Source: Manihot esculenta
Taxonomy: Eukaryota; Streptophyta; Magnoliopsida; Malpighiales; Euphorbiaceae
DNA length: 64,000 bases
Direction of reading: 5' to 3'
Assembly (NCBI RefSeq): GCF_001659605.2
Contig: NC_035176.2
Location: 29,506,716 to 29,570,715, forward strand
The position numbers and the translations under genes are program-made. Under the pieces are notes generated by a model. It made no database searches. It had not been told where the DNA came from and saw only the letters and a list, made by a program, of their open reading frames with translations. Position 1 is the stretch's first letter. Every line of letters begins with the position of its first letter. Of this stretch, positions 10,828-24,000 are shown piece by piece.

Positions 10828-13801
10828 ATGTTAAAGAAGCAAAGCACTTATCGTTTCTTCGTTAACTATCTCTCTACTCCAAATCATCAACGACCCTGCC
10901 ACCATTTTAGAGCTCTGATCATGGCTTATATGACCCGTAACGATTCTTTCTTCAAGGGATTTCATAATCTACCTCAACCGTCTATGTCTTCCTCGTCTCT
11001 TGTTCCTTTTTATAAGATCGATAATGTTTCCATTGACAATATTAGTAGTGTTAGTTTTGGTTTTAGGATAAAAAGGGGCGGAGGTGTTGGATTGACGCTG
11101 AGAGGCTGCTCTGACTCTTATAAGCCCGGGAATGAAAGCAGGCCTTGTGCATTTACTGCTCCCCACCATCAACTGGTGCGTGATCTCGAGATTGGTTTGG
11201 AAGATAGCAGCAAAAGCAGCAGCTGCAATAGTGGTCTATACGTAAATGGGCACAGGACTTCTCAAGGTGGAAAGCTTCTTGGCTTCCCTGACTACCCTCT
11301 TACTGGAAAAATTGCCGTGGCAGTTGATGTTGATGAGGGTATACTACAAATCTTAGCAATACTTTGGCTACCCATCAATTGTTATATTGCTTTCTGGCGG
11401 TGATATTACCCTTCACGGTTTCTGGTCATTTGACCGACCATGATTTGTATAATCATGCAGCCTCTCATTTTATATTCGTTTGAAATTTTCTTTACTGGCT
11501 TCCTTTCTTGTCTTCTTCTTCTTCTTCTTTTTTGTAACCAATTTTGTTCTACTTTCATGTGAGCAGTTCTTGGAAACTTTGTATCGGCTTTGAACAGATT
11601 TATTGCTGATCGGTACTCTTCCAATCATTCAGTGTCAGAATACCATGTTTATGAGTTCTTCAAGGTATTGCATTTACAGCTTTATTGTTTCCATAAACAG
11701 TAGTAGCATAATAAAAATTTGTTAGTATCAGAAGGGATAAACTACTCTTGACCTTACCTTTGGAATAATAAAGTTCTTTGTAAGTATGAATATTTTATCA
11801 TTGCATGAACAAACATATATTCTTCCGGAGTCAGGCGCTTGATGAAATTTAAAATAATTAGAATCAGGTAGCAGATAAACTAAAAAAAGTTAATAATGCA
11901 ATTTCATGTGATTGATGTTGAGGGGAAAAAAATTGTTTGACATTCTCTTTGACCTATTCCCTGTGAAGGATGCTTGAGGCCTGCTCCTTTATCTGTCAGG
12001 TCAGGTCTGTCTACTGGACCTGCCATGCCATAATGGCATGCCTGATTGACATTAGCTTTCTGCTATGCTAGTTAGCTTGGATTCACAAACTTTTGCCTGC
12101 TGTTTGGGTTGCTTCATCAAGTGAAGTAGTGCTATGGTCATGCCTTCAACATGGCATGAAGATGTGATAATATTAACTTAGATCAAGGCAAAGTTTGTTT
12201 TTTGCCTGTTGAAATAATTTTGTATGCATTTGAAATGTGATCTCTTCTTGTTGTGTCAAAAATTATTTAATTTGTGTCATGTTATTGAAAATTGTATTTT
12301 GGCATTTTAAATTTTTTTTCCTGGCTTGTGGTGTACTCATGTTAAATTAACACATCTTTTTTGCTGAATGCCTGAGCTCTGCAATGCTTATCAGGGATAT
12401 GTGGTTCTTAATTTCTTATAGTTGTTGTCCTTTTGATAATGCTTTTTAATTGGAAAAACAAGCACATTTCTTTAATTTATATACTCTATTGTTTTTGCAG
12501 ATATGGAACTGTTCCCGTGATGAAGGTATAGACACAAGTCCTTAATAATGCTAAATTTTAGTTTGCAATTAATGAAGCATTTAGTCCTTGATGAAAGTAC
12601 AGTTTTGTATTAAAGTCCCGAATTTCTCCGGATGAAAATTCAGTCTATCATCTTGCTACTGTGAGTCTGTGACTCATTAATATTGTTTACTGTATCTTTT
12701 TCTTCTGTTTTATATGCTGCGTCTCATAGAAAAAGGTCCACCTAGAAGTTGTAGTCTGGCTTTTAATAGCTGTTCCAGAACTCGGAAGTAATAAAGTAAT
12801 CTTTGTGGATTCTCTTAAATAAGATGCCTGTATGGGAAAATAAGTTATGTGGTAACTCCTATTTAAATTCCCAAATGCAGTTTTAGAAATAAGTGTATTC
12901 TTCTAGTGTGTGGATGTTCATCCTTACCTTGTGACTGTCAGTTTGAACTTGTCTCAGTCTTCAAATTTGAAATGAAATAATTTCCAAGATGGTAGAATAC
13001 CTGATAGCTGAATTGTTCTTCTGGAACTTAAAAGGCTTTGATTTTGTTTAATTTTATTAGAGGTTCACTGTACCTTGATTTTGATTGTGGGAGATTTCCT
13101 TTAAGCAACTCAACAATATCGAATTGTTTCAGAACCTTGACCTTGGTGTTGTTGCAGCCAACATCCGTGTCCACGAGTTCTTTAAGACACCATATTTCAA
13201 GTCTGGGATCTACCCAATCCCAGGTTCTCAGCAGGTGCTCCATAAGTTGTCAAGACTTTGTAAACTGTCTGTTGTGACGTATGTATTCACATCCGACCAC
13301 TTTTTGTCATGTACAGTAATTGAACTTGGGAATTATTTGAGCTTTTTTCTTTTGACTTGTTACAAATAGATCTCGGCAGAATGTTATCAAGGATCACACA
13401 ATTGAGTGGATACAGAAGCACTATCCAGGAATATTTGAAGAGATTCACTTTGGCAACCACTTTGCTCTCGATGGAGAGTCCAGAACTAAGTCAGAAATAT
13501 GCAGGCATGTCTGTTAACAACTTTACAGTGTGTTTGGTTGTTCTCGCAACATCTTATCTGTTCGCTCTTTTGAATTAATCAAGCAGCTCTTAATTTCAGG
13601 TCCTTAGGCGCAACAGTGCTGATTGATGATAACCCAAGATATGCGGTCGAATGTGCTGAAGCAGGAATCAAGGTTCTGCTTTTTGATTATGAGAATTCAT
13701 ATCCTTGGTGCAAGAGTGATTCAGCTCATCAACATCCCCTGGTCACCAAAGTTCATAGCTGGGAACAAGTAGAGGAGCGACTAATTTCGTGGATTTCTTA
13801 G
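10828..13801 (+). CDS. HAD-superfamily 5'(3')-deoxyribonucleotidase-like protein
   Basis: Predicted haloacid-dehalogenase-fold phosphatase, of the group resembling cytosolic/mitochondrial 5'(3')-deoxyribonucleotidases; substrate in plants is not known to me. Six exons join in frame: 10828–11338, 11567–11664, 12501–12525, 13158–13278, 13370–13504, 13600–13801; 363 residues. HAD motif I is DVDE (D167, D169) in AVAVDVDEVLGNFVSALNRF. Motif II is LSVVTSRQ and motif IV is VLIDDNPRY (D306, D307). The fold starts near residue 160, so the first 150 or so residues are a poorly conserved, basic N-terminal extension that could carry a transit peptide. An alternative in-frame start is the ATG at 10921. 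Exon 3 is only 25 nt. The fifth intron (13505–13599) starts with GC, not GT; splicing there gives the conserved EICRSLGA. The exon chain is certain; the enzyme name is inferred. Confidence 0.88.
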
Positions 13802-15086
13802 TTAGAAATGATTTTGAAACAATTTGCAAAAACATTCATCTATTCGTCCATATATTTTAACTGATTCTTGTGCCTGGAAGTGGAACATTGAAATGCTTGC
13901 CGCCGTTACCTTACGGTGTAGGAATATAGAGGCTTTTGGTAATATAAGTGTTAAGGAGACCAGCCAAATAAGGCTCTGGTGAATGAGCAGCAGCAACAGA
14001 ATTATAATGGGAAGTTATGATCTTGTACATTTTTCCTTCCTTTTGAGGCATGTAGAGGAGATTTAGAACACTAAATTGCCAAATGTGACAGATCACTGCG
14101 TGGCTTTTTTCCCCCCTCCCTTTTGGGATGTTGCATCATGCTCGTTTACTCATAAGCTTTTTGTTCTGGTCATAGATTTTCAAGAGTTTGAAATTGTCAT
14201 CTCATGCTTGGATTTATCAAGTTAGAACTGGAAGATAGAAGCTGTGAAATCCAAAGATGAAAAATGGGTTGGAGATCGGATGAAAATGCAGGTTGTCAAG
14301 ATTGTCAAATGTTGAATTATCCAAGATGGCATTAGTAGTGTGGAGAATCAGTTTTCTTAAGGGTCGTTTGGGAAGAGTTAACTGGGTGGCGCAAATTGAT
14401 TTACACTTTGTGAGGTTTAATTCGATTAGGAATTTATTATAAATAAACAAATCTCCTAATCTAGTCAATTTAGTTAATGGAAGAACAATTCACTTTTCTT
14501 TTATTTTTATTTTACATACAGTGGATTTGCCTAGACTACTTTATGATTTGAAAAGGTGAGGCCTTAATTAATGAGTTAATGCTTTAAAAAAAAAACAAAT
14601 TTATGAGTCCATGGCTTGAAAAAATATGACATTAATAGGCATGGTAAGCATTATTCCTGATTACAAGAGACCGCTGGGTGATAATAACTTCAGGCACCCA
14701 CATACAACAAGTTCACATCTCTCATAAATTTCATTGAAATAATTTGTTACCATGCAATGATCAAGTACAAGACTTGGCATTCCCTTGTTCACAAGGTCGA
14801 CTTGTATCTTAAGACATGGATTATGAACTATGAACCACACAGCTATACATTTCGGGGAAAAGAGATCATACATGTGTAAAACTAATTTCAAAAATCTACA
14901 CAGCAGCCAATTTGCCCATTCTGCTTGACAGGAACTATGCCAATCAAATGTGGTAGTGTGTGGCTTATGCCAACCTCCAATAGCTTCTCAATCTTTTTAA
15001 ATTTCTATTCCAGGCTTGAGGAATGGCAATTGTTTGAGACTTGTGGAGATTTTTAAGTAAAGATAAGTCCAGGGAAACAGTCGAGT
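13802..15086. other. Convergent 3' region between HAD and LKR/SDH genes
   Basis: The HAD gene (+) and LKR/SDH (−) converge here, so this interval should contain both 3' UTRs. No coding region or RNA gene could be recognised; the short open frames on the minus strand at 13802–14891 look like chance frames. Confidence 0.55.
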
Positions 15087-18000
15087 TCAGTCAATCTTCT
15101 CTATGAACTTAATGCCCAGAGCTTGTAAAATATCCAGTGCTGCAATACAACAAAAAAGGTACTATCATCTGATATTATTGTTATTATTATTTAATTTTAC
15201 ATGTTATCTATTCTGCGATGCCAACAAAATGGAAAACATGTTTAGCAAGTGAAATTTAGAATACCTGGCACGTATACTTCAGGTTCAATAGGCCTTACAA
15301 CACCTCTTGTCTTGATCTTGTTCTCCAGTAAGAGCTTCGACAAATCAAAAAGTCTTTAAGTTAAAGCATTTTCCCAAAAGCAATGGCGTGGAATTAGTGA
15401 GTATAGAACTAGTACCAGAGCACCAATTGCTGCTGGAAGACCAACAGTGAGAGCCATCGATGTAATAGTTTTGCCATTCTCTGTTGTCCCAAATTCCAAT
15501 AAAGTGCCTCTATGACACTCGGGACGTTGGCCATCAGGGAATTCTACCTCAATTTCGTGATGCAAGAGCACCATATCCTGACCATAAATTAGGCAAGTGT
15601 CAATAATTAATAATTTTTATTGACCTATTAATGAATGAAGTATATTGACAATATTTAATAACTTTGCTCCTATTAATGGATGAAGTATACTACGTAAATT
15701 TCACATTAAAATGTGATGATGATGCACAGACAAAATCTAGTGCAGCACGATTGGGAACTCTTTTCCTGCCACTAGAAAAGGGTTACATAAGGATAAATAC
15801 AAATTTGTTTCTCTGCAATGACAGGGAAACTTGGAAGTCTGAAACATGCCTGCCAGTTGCTTATCCTGATGTAAAACAAATGATTTAAAATCAAGAAAGA
15901 GTGAAGAACATTTCTTTCCAGTAGCTGATTCAGAGAAACATACATCCAAATGCATCTAATAACAATTATAATATGTAATGCCGAGTACATATTTATTGGC
16001 AAGGAAATATACCTGTTCTGCACTGGAATACACCAACCTTTCTTCCATACGGAAACAGGTAACATCAAATGCGCTTTGGCAGGAGGCAGGGATTTCTGTC
16101 TGCTCATGAAATCCCAAAAATCTAATCCAAATGGAAAAATAAATTTTAAATCTCGAATACAGCCATACATTACGTAGAGAAATTATGCATGAAACAAACT
16201 AATGAGTAAGAATATATTAGGGATCCTTTTGTATCCATTTCCTGTTTACTCAAGTCACAAAATGATTGCTGTTAGATTTCTTAAGCAGTGAATAGCTTAC
16301 ATTATAGTTTTGGCTGCTTTTACTGCAGTCCGCTTTTCCTTGCAATATCCAAGTGTGACAATCTTTTCAGTAATCTCATGTTCTCTTAGCAGAATTCCAT
16401 CCAGATTTTGACCATGAATTTTGAGTAGTTCACAAAGGAATGTTTTGAATGTCGGTCTTTGTTCACATCTAAGAACCGGATGAGATTCAGTACCAAAAAA
16501 ACCAATTCTTGCAAGTGTGCCCATTATTTCCCCAAACCCTGCACAAAAAATCAGTGTATAAGTTCCAACAGTGAAGGATCCAGAAATTTAAGTTAGAGAC
16601 CCGATTTAATTTGTTCAGTAAAACCTTTAAATTTATTCATTTTAGATTTTTTTTTTTTTTTTTGTTAATATAGATATTAAAGACAAAGTTTTCAAGTTAG
16701 GAGTCAAAATAACAGGTTTAAATTTAATTTTTCCATTTAATTTTTTTTAGTTTGAATAGTTTAACCTATTACCCACATAAAAACTATTTAATTTTATCTA
16801 TATTTATTATTTATTTTTAAAATAAAATTAATCCAACTCATAATTTATTAAACTCATTTTTTTCTAGATTTATTTTTTCTATATCTAAATAATTTATGAA
16901 AATATTAAATAATCTAACTATTACTAATAGTATTTTTTTTAAAATTCAAAATTTATTTTTCATAAATTTATATAATCTAATATATAATTTCAATCATATA
17001 AATAAAAGCAAATAAAAATAATTATTATTAATTATTATTAAAATGTGATTGTATAAAATAAATACGAACAATTTAGCTTATAAATATTTTTTAAAACGAT
17101 AAATATTAGTATACTTGAAGTTGAAATATCAAAAATTAAAAGTAAATTTTTTAGATTGAAATAAAATGGAGTAGTTTATTGCTATAAAAATAATATTTAG
17201 CGTTGTGATTTTATGTACGAGAGAATAATTATCAAATTTCTGAATTAGTGAATTTATTTAAACTTTGGTAAAAAAACCAACTAGTATGGATATTTAAATT
17301 TATAGGTACTAAATAATATGTATATATTTAAAATTATATGAATTAAAAATATAAATATTAAAATAGAGATGATCTAATAAATTTTTTAAAGATTTAGAGA
17401 CTTAATAATAATTTTCTCATTTATTTAGAGTTAAAAAAAATTACCTAAACACACCTAGGTAATTTAAAAAATTTTAGGGGGCCACGTCTAAATAATATGT
17501 GTATTTAAAATTATATGGATTAAAAATATAAACATTCAATATAGTTAATGATATAATTTTCAAAAAGTAATGAACTAATAAATTTTTTAAAGATTTAGGA
17601 ACTTAATAATAATTTTTTTTTAAGAAAAATTAACTAAACACACCTAAATAATTTAAAAAATTTCAAAGAGCCACGTTAATGGATACTAAATAATATGTAT
17701 ATTTAAAATTATATGAATTAACAATATAAATATTTAATATTGATTAATGGTATAATTTTTAAATAGAAATTAACCTATAAATTTTAAAAAGATTTAAGGA
17801 CTTTATTTAGATAATTTTCTTTTACTTGAAAAATTTTAAAAACTTCAGGGCCCACTGATGAGTGGTAATACATTACATTCTAAGTTACCAAGTCCAATAG
17901 GATGTATATCGATCGTGTACTATTAGCAAAACTAATTCCATTTTGAGTTATAAGACAAAGTTCTAAATCCCATCTGCAAATTTGAAATGCTGATATCTTC

Positions 18001-21000
18001 TAGTTTTGACCTTAATAGTAGCATTATTGGGGAGAGTAAAAACAAGACATACCTTCGTATCGCAGGGTTCCTCGAAAAATGGTTGATGCCTCGTCTTCTA
18101 TTCCGTAAACTTTTCCATAAACCAAAGAGTTACGATTTGGAAGACATTCTAATGCAAAAGCTGGTAGATCAGGTATCCTAACTTTGATAACTGAATCATA
18201 GAGACTATCACCTGCAGTTTACACCAAATAGTGAAACTGAAATCACAAAGCAACAACAGTCCGGCACATTTTTTAAATCCTTCACCATTCCCTCATAACA
18301 TGATAGCAGCCATAACACATCAGCATCATATGAGATCAATGTAAAAATCCATTACGAAAGTGCACAAAATTACTAACTTTCAGGCTATAAGATTAAGCAA
18401 AACTTTTAAGATATGTACAAATAGCGCCAAAAGTCGTGTCTGAATGTAGCAAGAAAGAGTACACTTTGACTCTATGACTTGGATTTGCCACTTTTTCCTG
18501 AATGCAGACAGCTTACCATCAACATGTACAATTTCACCATGAGATTTATAGGTGGCAGGATTGCGGCCAGCTCTGATGGCTCCAGCAGGACTCCAACTGA
18601 CCAAGTAAAAACACATTAAGTAAGTAAAAATCGTTATTCATTAAACAAGACTGCCTTACTCCCTCCCCTAGGTCCTAACATGAGTTGCGGGTCCCTTCAG
18701 GGTTTTGTGGGAGTATAAAGTAGTCCTGTCTGAAACTCACTCTTTGATAACTCTGATCAATCTGTTCTAGGACTCAATGCTAGAAGTATTAAAAACTAAA
18801 ATATTCAGCGGGATTTTCAAACAACTTTCTATGAGCAAATATTGGAGATATGCTCATTTCTGACATGCATTCAGGAATTGCTGCAATGTAGACAATATAT
18901 GAAGTTAAAGATGTAACAATAGGAAAATTGAACAACAGCACACATGAAAGAAGGAAGAACACACTAAATACGCTTCTAGATTAAGGGAGAGACACCAGGA
19001 CAGTTTTATTATCTCTACCAGGTAGAATTGTGAGGAATGAAAGAACTAATTTGTGAACAGTCAAAATTTTTCCTTCTAAGATTACCAAAACCTTTACCAG
19101 AGTGGGATAAAGAAAATAAGAAGAGTTGGAAACCCCAAATTTGTACAAATAACCTTTAAGACATATAAACTGGTTACAAGAATCTTCATGATATAGTATC
19201 TATATGAGTCTGTGCTAACTACTAAATTTAGTATTGAAATTGTTGTCAAAAGAATCTTCGGTCTTGCAACCCAATAGCAAGTGCACTATCAAAATGAAAA
19301 CAAACATGGGTATACAAATGGAATATTAAAGGCACGGTTGCTGAAACACAATATGAGAGGGATCCTAACCATATAGTTGAGGAAGCTATTTTTCTCTTAT
19401 AGAAAGCCAAGCACACTCCTAAGGAAATATTTAAATATCATAGGGTTACCAGTAAAAAGAAAAGATGATTTGCAGATTATGGTTAATACTTCATATCCAA
19501 AATTTTACATTCTCAGGATAGTGTTCTCTACATCCATATAAAAATAAATGAGGAAGAAGGAAAACAAACAAAAACCATATAAATTCTCATGAAAGCAATG
19601 CTGGATAGACAATTAGTTGAATATCAGTTCTAGGAAATACCTGAACTTATATGCTAGTGGATTATTTGCAGCAGCAGGAGATGGAAGTGCCCCACAATAA
19701 GAAGTAAAGGACTTTACTATGCCTTTCCGAACATGTGCTTGGTTGATCATCTTCATTGCCAGCATGTGATCTGAAGCACCCATGTATAATTTTTTTAGTT
19801 CTACAAGGTTGGCACATTATTGTGCAAATTCCAGCAGAAGATAATTGGATAATTGGAAGTAACAAAAGAACTAAAAGATATTAAAAGAATCTCCATAGTA
19901 GGATGAAAAGCATTAAATTCGACTTACAATGAAAAGGTTCAAAAATTTCTGGATGTTGTTTACTTATAAGACACTCACTTTCCAGTTGTGATACATGATA
20001 TGGAAGAGCGTATATTACCGTGTTAAAAAGAAATGATAAAAGAAGGGATTCTTTTTGCTCAAAGGCATTGCTCTATTGATGATTGTATCTGCTTACAAGA
20101 GAGCATGAGACTCTTACAATTTTAAATGAGCACCATCCTGATAGTTAGGCATAACTTGTTAGGAATGATGTTGTGATTTGTCCGGTATTCCAGTTCGGTT
20201 TTGGTTCTTGTTAAGAACCGAACCCAAACCAAATAAAATGTGGCTACATTTTCAGTCTTGCTTTAGTTTGGTTCTGGTTCAGTTCTTAAATGACTTTGGT
20301 ACTAATTTGGTTCTTCGATGTTTCATTCAGTTTTCTTGTTCTTCAATTTTTGTTCAGGTTTATGTTCAGTTTCTCAAAAGATTTTACATCATACAATTTC
20401 TAACATAGAGAGTTGAACCTAAGTCACTATTTGGTTTTTAGAATTAGTTGTCGTTTGAAATATACTAAGACTTTATATATACATATAAAATTTATTCCCT
20501 ATATTAACTTATATGTATTGCATTAATATCAAATAAATAGTTAATAAACATAAATTAAAACCTCAACTTGCACTCCGAGTTGATTTAAATTCAAATATTA
20601 ACATTTACTTGTAAATAATATTTACCATTAGAATGAGAAACTAATTCTATCAAACTATTCTAACTTATTAATGTGCAATTATTAATACAAATAAAAGAAA
20701 TAAGAGAATTTTTTTTTTCTTTTACGTAACTTATAATTTCTTTAGCTTAATAAGTTATAATAAAATCATTTGCACAGGCACACATTTCCATATGAAGCCA
20801 ATTAACCATAATTACCTAATATAGCTTCTTACAATTCCTTAACAATGATGTTTTTAATTAGAAAGTGTACAAATAGATACATAGATGTACATAAAACTTT
20901 ATAATGTACCTACAAGATATTGAAAAACATATGTATAAAATTGGTTTTGGCTTCAATTCTTTTGTTCAGTATGGTCCCTGTCTGGTTCGGTTATCAGCTC

Positions 21001-24000
21001 TCTATTCACTCTGGCTTTTGATAAAGAACCAAAAATGAACCAAATTGTAACATAAGGTTGGGTTTCTACAGTGTCAGTTCTTTTTTGTTCTGGTTCAGTT
21101 CTCATGTTTGGTTGGGTTACGAGAACTATGCACAGCCCTAATGCCTACTTCATGAGATGGGTTCTCCCACAAATTCTTTTTGTTAGGATGCTGCACAATA
21201 AAACTGCTTATGAGGTTTCCATTGGTAATCAGTCTTGTTTGTCATATGTGTTTTCGTTAGAAATGCCTTCTGACTGGCTGGAGCTAGTACTTGTATCTGA
21301 TACTTCAAATTGATACAGTTCTTTTTTTCCCATTTGGAGTTTAAAAAAAATGATAAAAATCTCCATTTATATCTTTTATTACACTCACTACTTGGCTAAA
21401 AGTCTTTGAATGAGGTAGTTATCAGCATGTCTTTCATCTGTCTAGGCTTTGGTTGTACATGTGTTACATTGTGAAAAACGCAAATCAGAGAAACAGATCA
21501 ACTTCAGTTGGAAAATTACCTATTCCAGGGTCCAGACCCATCTCACCAAGAATCGTAATATCAGCTGCTTTTGCCCTCTCATCTAGTGCTGACATGGAAT
21601 CTTCAACATAGCTAGCAGTGACGAGATGCTTTTTAAGCTGAAATCAAGAGACATAGTTATGCACTTAGCTAGAAGGACCGCAAAAAAATTTTAAATTTTG
21701 AAAAACTGAAAATGTCTCAAGAACTAGTAGAGGAGCCTTATTTTACAACCATTCAACAAATTTGCTAAGTTCCAGCTGAAAGTTGAACACATCTTAAGTG
21801 TTAGAAATCAGAGTCAAAATTATTTGCATGTAAAGAGTGGATTTCTTTGCGGTGTATTTAGATTGAATCGAAGTGCTATAATACTGAAAATATCAAGAAA
21901 GTGGTGACTACCTTGATGCATGCATCTGCTACGGTATTGTGACAACTAGGGGGAAGTAAACTGACAACAACGTCAACCTGCATGAGGGAAAAAAGATATT
22001 GAACAACATTAAGCAATGATCCAGCCAATGTATGCCATCCAGGAGAAAAAGGGAATTATATTATGATGATGAACATGACTTTTAAGTGACATATAATGGG
22101 GATTTAAAACATTTTTCAGGTATGTAACAACCATCTAGTATCTCTGTTACAGCTATCACTACATAATACGTCCCTGTGCAAGACAAACATCTATCTAAGT
22201 CAACCCATTTATGGTGACGAAATCTGAAGGTGATTACCAAATCACCATATGAAGCATTAGTGCAGCTATTTTACCATATATGTTAAGAATTACCAGCTAG
22301 AAATATCTTAGAGAAGACTACCTGTGAAATATACTTGCAAAGACTTTCATGATCCATCACATCAAGCTGAACTGCTGTTGCATTGGGAATTCCATCAATA
22401 ACCTGTGCCAGATCAAATCATAGGGATCATAACTATCAAATGCAAAGGAAACAGTTACATTTAAGGTAAACATAAACCAACATGTTTCTCTATAACCTCG
22501 GCATGATATGCATAGATGAATGCATATATCATTATCATTTTTAATATTTCTGCTAGATCCACATGCAAGAGTTTGTAAGCAATGTGAAACCATGGTTCTC
22601 TCTATAGAATAAGTGAGTATTTTACTTAATTATACCTCTTCGGCATCCTTCAGGTAGAGAGATGAAACAATTACTTGGACATTATTTTCCTCTTCAAAAT
22701 CAGTATCTAGGCAAGCTTTATACCACTCATTAGATGAAAAGCTTCCAATTGATGCTAAGAACTCAGCAGCTGGTCGACAGACACGACCAGCACCAATAAT
22801 TAGAACTGCAGTCTTCCATTTTTTATCGAAGACCTTAATGCCATTCTCTTGGACTTTACCGATCTTCAAGGAAATTTTATTTGCTTCTTTATCTAAAATT
22901 CCTTGATTCTCATCTAAATTAGCAAGAGAAGTCAACGAGTCGATAATTTGATCCAAAACTCCCTTATCATCTGCACCAACCTGTTCAAGGCAACTCATTG
23001 TGAGGGCTACAGGAACCCAAAACTGGTTGAACCTGAACTTCAGAAGTACTGACATTAAAAAGAAATTCAGTTTTCTTAATTTTAAAGGACATGCAAAATA
23101 GAAACTAAACACTTATTCCTTGAGAATCAAAAATTAAAAAGGATCTAGTTGATCTTTGTGCAGCCCAGCCAATTTCACCAACAATGTTGGGGTTAACTTA
23201 TGAAAAATTGTGTATTTTATCAATCTTAAAACAATCAACTCAAAGAAAAACTGTTAACTTATGAAAAATTGTGTATTTTATCAATCTTAGAACAATCAAC
23301 TCAAAGAAAAACTCAACAATCTTGGGGGTGTTTGTATCCTTGGTATGTCAAAGCAGCTGCCTTCCTGGTGGTTAGTCCTAACAAATGGACTCCCAATTGC
23401 CACGTGTAACATAGAAAGTTATTCTTCCAAAATCAGACTTAACTAAAGGTCAACTTACTTCTAGCTCTGAATATGAGGTAGCAGCAGAACTTTGACCCAC
23501 TTGACACTTGACCAAGTGAAAGGAACCACCAGCAGTCTCAATAATATCCAAAGCCTCATTTATTAAGAACTGATCAAATAGGTGACCGCTCAGAGATACC
23601 TGCCAATTATAACAACAATAAGCAGAACTGGAGAAAAAAAATTGTTTGCATGACTGATAAGAAATAAAGTGAATTGTCAGTAACAAAACAACTCAAAAAA
23701 ATTGACAACACCAATACATAAAAAGCAGTTTGCATTGTTTGGTATGGAATGCATAAACGTGTAAGCAGAACTGAGAAACCTACCAATATGTTGAATTTCT
23801 TCTTGCTAAAGTGTGAATTTGCAGAATTTTCAGGCATATCTCTGCATATCAAGGAAGGATGCACACGCTTGTTACTAAAGAAAATTCAGAATGCGTAACT
23901 CATTCAGTAATTAGTTAAAGGTTAAAAAAAGTCCCAAATACATGCATCTCCTAATCCTCATACAAATATTAACATAGACCATTTACTTATATCCTGCACC

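Noticed and set aside
20178..20408. 76-codon frame rich in Phe/Leu/Val
   Set aside because: It lies in an LKR/SDH intron within a GGTTC-repeat block that produces open frames by composition.
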